Shown here piece by piece: positions 17,956-20,123 of a stretch of DNA of 20,123 nucleotides. The stretch covers positions 10,355-30,477 of the forward strand of contig BMAT01006261.1 of the NCBI GenBank assembly GCA_019649035.1, read 5' to 3'. The notes under the pieces are model-generated. The model saw only the letters and a list, made by a program, of their open reading frames with translations. It was not told the origin of the DNA and did not search any database. The translations under genes and the position numbers were made by a program. Each line of letters starts with the position of its first letter. Position 1 is the stretch's first letter. Source of the stretch: Elysia marginata (lineage: Eukaryota; Mollusca; Gastropoda; Plakobranchidae).

Positions 17956-18504
17956 ATTGATGAATATTTTGTACTCTCAGTTAAGAATCAACGCTGTGAC
18001 TATGACATCAACTTCCTACTTCCAGCGTTACAACTATGACTTTGAGAAAATGTGCTAGCATGTTCTCTCATATATTTTTTTTTTACTTTAATCAATTTTA
18101 AAATTACGCTGACATTATTGGGAATTAAATGTTGCAGTTAATCTTATCAAGAAAACTGCTACAGTGTAACATTTTCAAATGGAAATGTAGTAGATAGGAA
18201 AAAAAATTGTTTTAGGTTTAGTTTTCTTATATTTGTTTAAAAGGGAAAAATTTGATGCAGTAAAAGAAAAAAACAACAATCTAACGAATTTAGGCTACTG
18301 TGACCATATTGGTTGCGTCGTGTACTCTACTTTCAACATTTTCAGTGATGTAGCAGTTGAAATAGTTGATGTACACTGAATTCTTATAAAATAATTAAGG
18401 AGGGCCATTTTTAAAAGTCACTATTTTCTCTTCAGATTTTTTTTTTACTTTATAGTTTCAGTAATCAAATCATTTGAATTAAAAATCTAATGCTGAAGTG
18501 GAAT

Positions 18505-18720
18505 GTAGGTCAGTGAAAGAAAAAAACCTGACTTGTACTAGAATCTAGGTCAGCCATGGAAAATGCCTGACTCTGCACAGAAGTCCTAGTCAGTCGAAGG
18601 AAAACCCTTAAACTCCAACTGCTTCTAAATCTAGGTCAATCAAGGAACATGCCTGGCTCTACATAGGATTCCAGGTCAGATGTAAGGGGAACCTGACCCC
18701 TTTATAGAAATCTAGGTCAT
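18505..18720 (+). repeat. Tandem array, 40-bp period, with inverted GGTCAG/CTGACC arms
   Basis: The motif TAGGTCA or a close variant starts units at 18508, 18548, 18588, 18634, 18674 and 18715 (GG or AG positions), giving spacings of 40, 40, 46, 40 and 41. Most units also carry a complementary arm 13-14 nt after the first one: CTGACT at 18528 and 18567, CTGGCT at 18653, CTGACC at 18693. The loops are purine-rich. It sits within the putative 3' UTR. Confidence 0.8.
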
Positions 18721-19819
18721 TTTAATTTTTTTGTCGATTTCTCTCTCTGTTTTTAATCTTGGCAGCTGACAGCCTCTTTTGTTGTATATGCTGGTTTTAC
18801 TTTTTTTTTAAACTCTTCCTGATTTTGTTTTCTTCTCTTTGTTTCTTGATGAAAGCAGCTAAGAGTAGCCTTGATATTGCAGTTTTCACAAACCGCCTTG
18901 CCTAAGAAATCTTGAGGTAGCTGTTTCTAAATTGAGACGTTTTGCAGCTGTTATGTAATGTCAATTGGAAACCTTTTTTCGTCTTCATATTTCATCGTAG
19001 AATGCAGTCATATCAAGTCTCACAAGTTTTGAAATTTGCATCGAGATAAATAGTATCAGTTTTAGAAGTTTAGAACACATAGTGATATTGCTGGAGTAAA
19101 ACCGATTGTTTTTTTTGTTCTTTGACTTTTATACAGTTACAGCCTGTGAAACAGTTTTATACTTTTATTCAATTTTCCTTGTTTCACTTTGCTGCTTTGA
19201 AGGAGCTTACCGAGAAAACCCAGTCAACAAAAAAAAGACAGACCACCATATTTTTTGTTGCAGGGATGTGCTACTTTGAAAAATTATATTTGGTTTTCAG
19301 GGTGAAGAATTTAGTCTGTCATCTTTATGGTTATTTTTTTTTTTACACAACAGATGCATCTCTGGATGTGCGATGGTCTGATTGAGTTCGGTGAACGACT
19401 ACGGGTATATAACAACACACAACAATAACACACACAAACTTCAGACCATCTGCACATTCATATCATCTGTTGTTGTTTATCTTAAGCTTGCCATGATAGT
19501 GCAAGTAGTTGGCTATAATAGGACAATAGGATCTTCCTGTTCGTTCTTCTTCAGCTATTGCATGCTGGGGGTTGCCGTGGCAACTTTACTACACAGGTTC
19601 CTAGTTGAGTTAAAAGTTATCTGCTTTTCTGTGTTGTTTATGCTTTGATTTGGCCACAGGGTTTCGTTTCTCTATTTAACCCTCCTGGGACTGTTTCGTG
19701 GAAAAAAAAAATTAAAGAATATTCATGGACGTCTTGTCCGTGGACTGATTTGTAGAGAAACTTAGATTGAAGCTTTGACGTGCTATTGGTCATCTTCAAC
19801 TGTTTGTCTATGTGACACA

Positions 19820-19861
19820 ATTAAAGTCTCGTTGAACTAGAGAAGCTCGGTGTGCTGTAGT
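19820..19861 (+). terminator. Candidate poly(A) site: ATTAAA plus GT-rich element
   Basis: ATTAAA at 19820-19825 is followed about 25 nt later by GGTGTGCTGTAGTG (19848-19861). This is the expected spacing for a cleavage site between a variant poly(A) signal and a GU-rich downstream element. Confidence 0.4.
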
Positions 19862-20045
19862 GAAAGAGACGCCATTCTTGTTTTTTCTAATGACTCATTG
19901 CTGACATGTTGATCCGCGTTTTAGTTAACAATTTTGGTTTTGGCATGCTAGCTTGTACAGAAACCAAGCTGTAAAATTCTTGGTTTGCACTAGGCCAAAA
20001 AAAAAAGAAAGAAAAAGTTGCGGGAGCAAGCAGCTGGTCAGAGTG

Positions 20046-20051
20046 AATAAA
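20046..20051 (+). terminator. Candidate distal poly(A) signal AATAAA
   Basis: This is the canonical hexamer AATAAA, the only one after the stop codon that I found. It is followed by a T-rich stretch (about 20074-20088). It could be the distal end of the betaglycan transcript. It lies too close to the window end to judge the downstream context fully. Confidence 0.4.
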
Positions 20052-20123
20052 AAAAGTTCACAATCAAGAGACAATTTTTTCTTTTAAAACTTTGCTGCTT
20101 AAAAGGAGTCCGTTTTGAAATAA

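Larger units (their letters stand above)
17275..20070 (+). other. Putative 3' UTR
   Basis: After the stop codon there is about 2.8 kb of AT-rich sequence with no credible exon, no splice-framed ORF and no sign of another gene. Candidate poly(A) hexamers are ATTAAA at 18124, 19711 and 19820 and AATAAA at 20046. The region includes a CAA/CAG-rich patch (17505-17560), an ATT/GTT patch (17921-17955) and the 40-bp-period array at 18505-18720. UTR length is an inference from the stop position and the poly(A) signals. Confidence 0.5.

Overview
This is eukaryotic nuclear DNA: AT-rich, with many (TC)n, (AC)n and degenerate tetranucleotide repeats, and one protein-coding gene on the + strand split by GT-AG introns. 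I see no bacterial, viral or organellar genes. Intron sizes, repeat style and divergence from vertebrates suggest an invertebrate. A mollusc (gastropod-like) is my best guess, but that is an inference and weakly held.

The gene is a betaglycan / TGF-beta receptor type III (TGFBR3) homologue, missing its 5' end. I assembled 14 coding exons from 5619 to 17274. All 13 junctions have consensus acceptor and donor dinucleotides and compatible phases. The exons total 2568 nt, or 855 residues plus a stop. Read in order, the protein has the C-terminal part of the orphan domain (exons 1-4), a Gly/Ser-rich linker and the start of ZP-N (exon 5), the rest of ZP-N (exons 6-7), an acidic linker with a Ser-Gly site (exon 8), ZP-C with the betaglycan cysteine pattern (exons 8-12), a juxtamembrane linker plus one transmembrane helix (exon 13), and a short Ser/Thr-rich cytoplasmic tail ending in Thr-Ala (exon 14). 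The signal peptide and the first part of the orphan domain were not found and probably lie upstream of the window.

Layout: 1-5618 has no exon I can defend. It holds purine-rich and TAGA-type degenerate repeats, several microsatellites, a T25 tract and, near 3650-3780, a cluster of promoter-like motifs. 5619-17274 is the gene body, with introns of 361-789 nt except the last (1475 nt), which carries a minisatellite. 17275 to about 20070 looks like a long 3' UTR, with candidate poly(A) signals at 19820 and 20046 and a 40-bp-period array of potential stem-loops at 18505-18720.

In vertebrates betaglycan is a cell-surface proteoglycan co-receptor that binds TGF-beta ligands and inhibin and presents ligand to the signalling receptors. 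The most notable points here are the likely invertebrate betaglycan with a retained proteoglycan-type Ser-Gly site, a second in-frame donor that would add 21 residues to the cytoplasmic tail, and the repeated stem-loop array in the putative 3' UTR.
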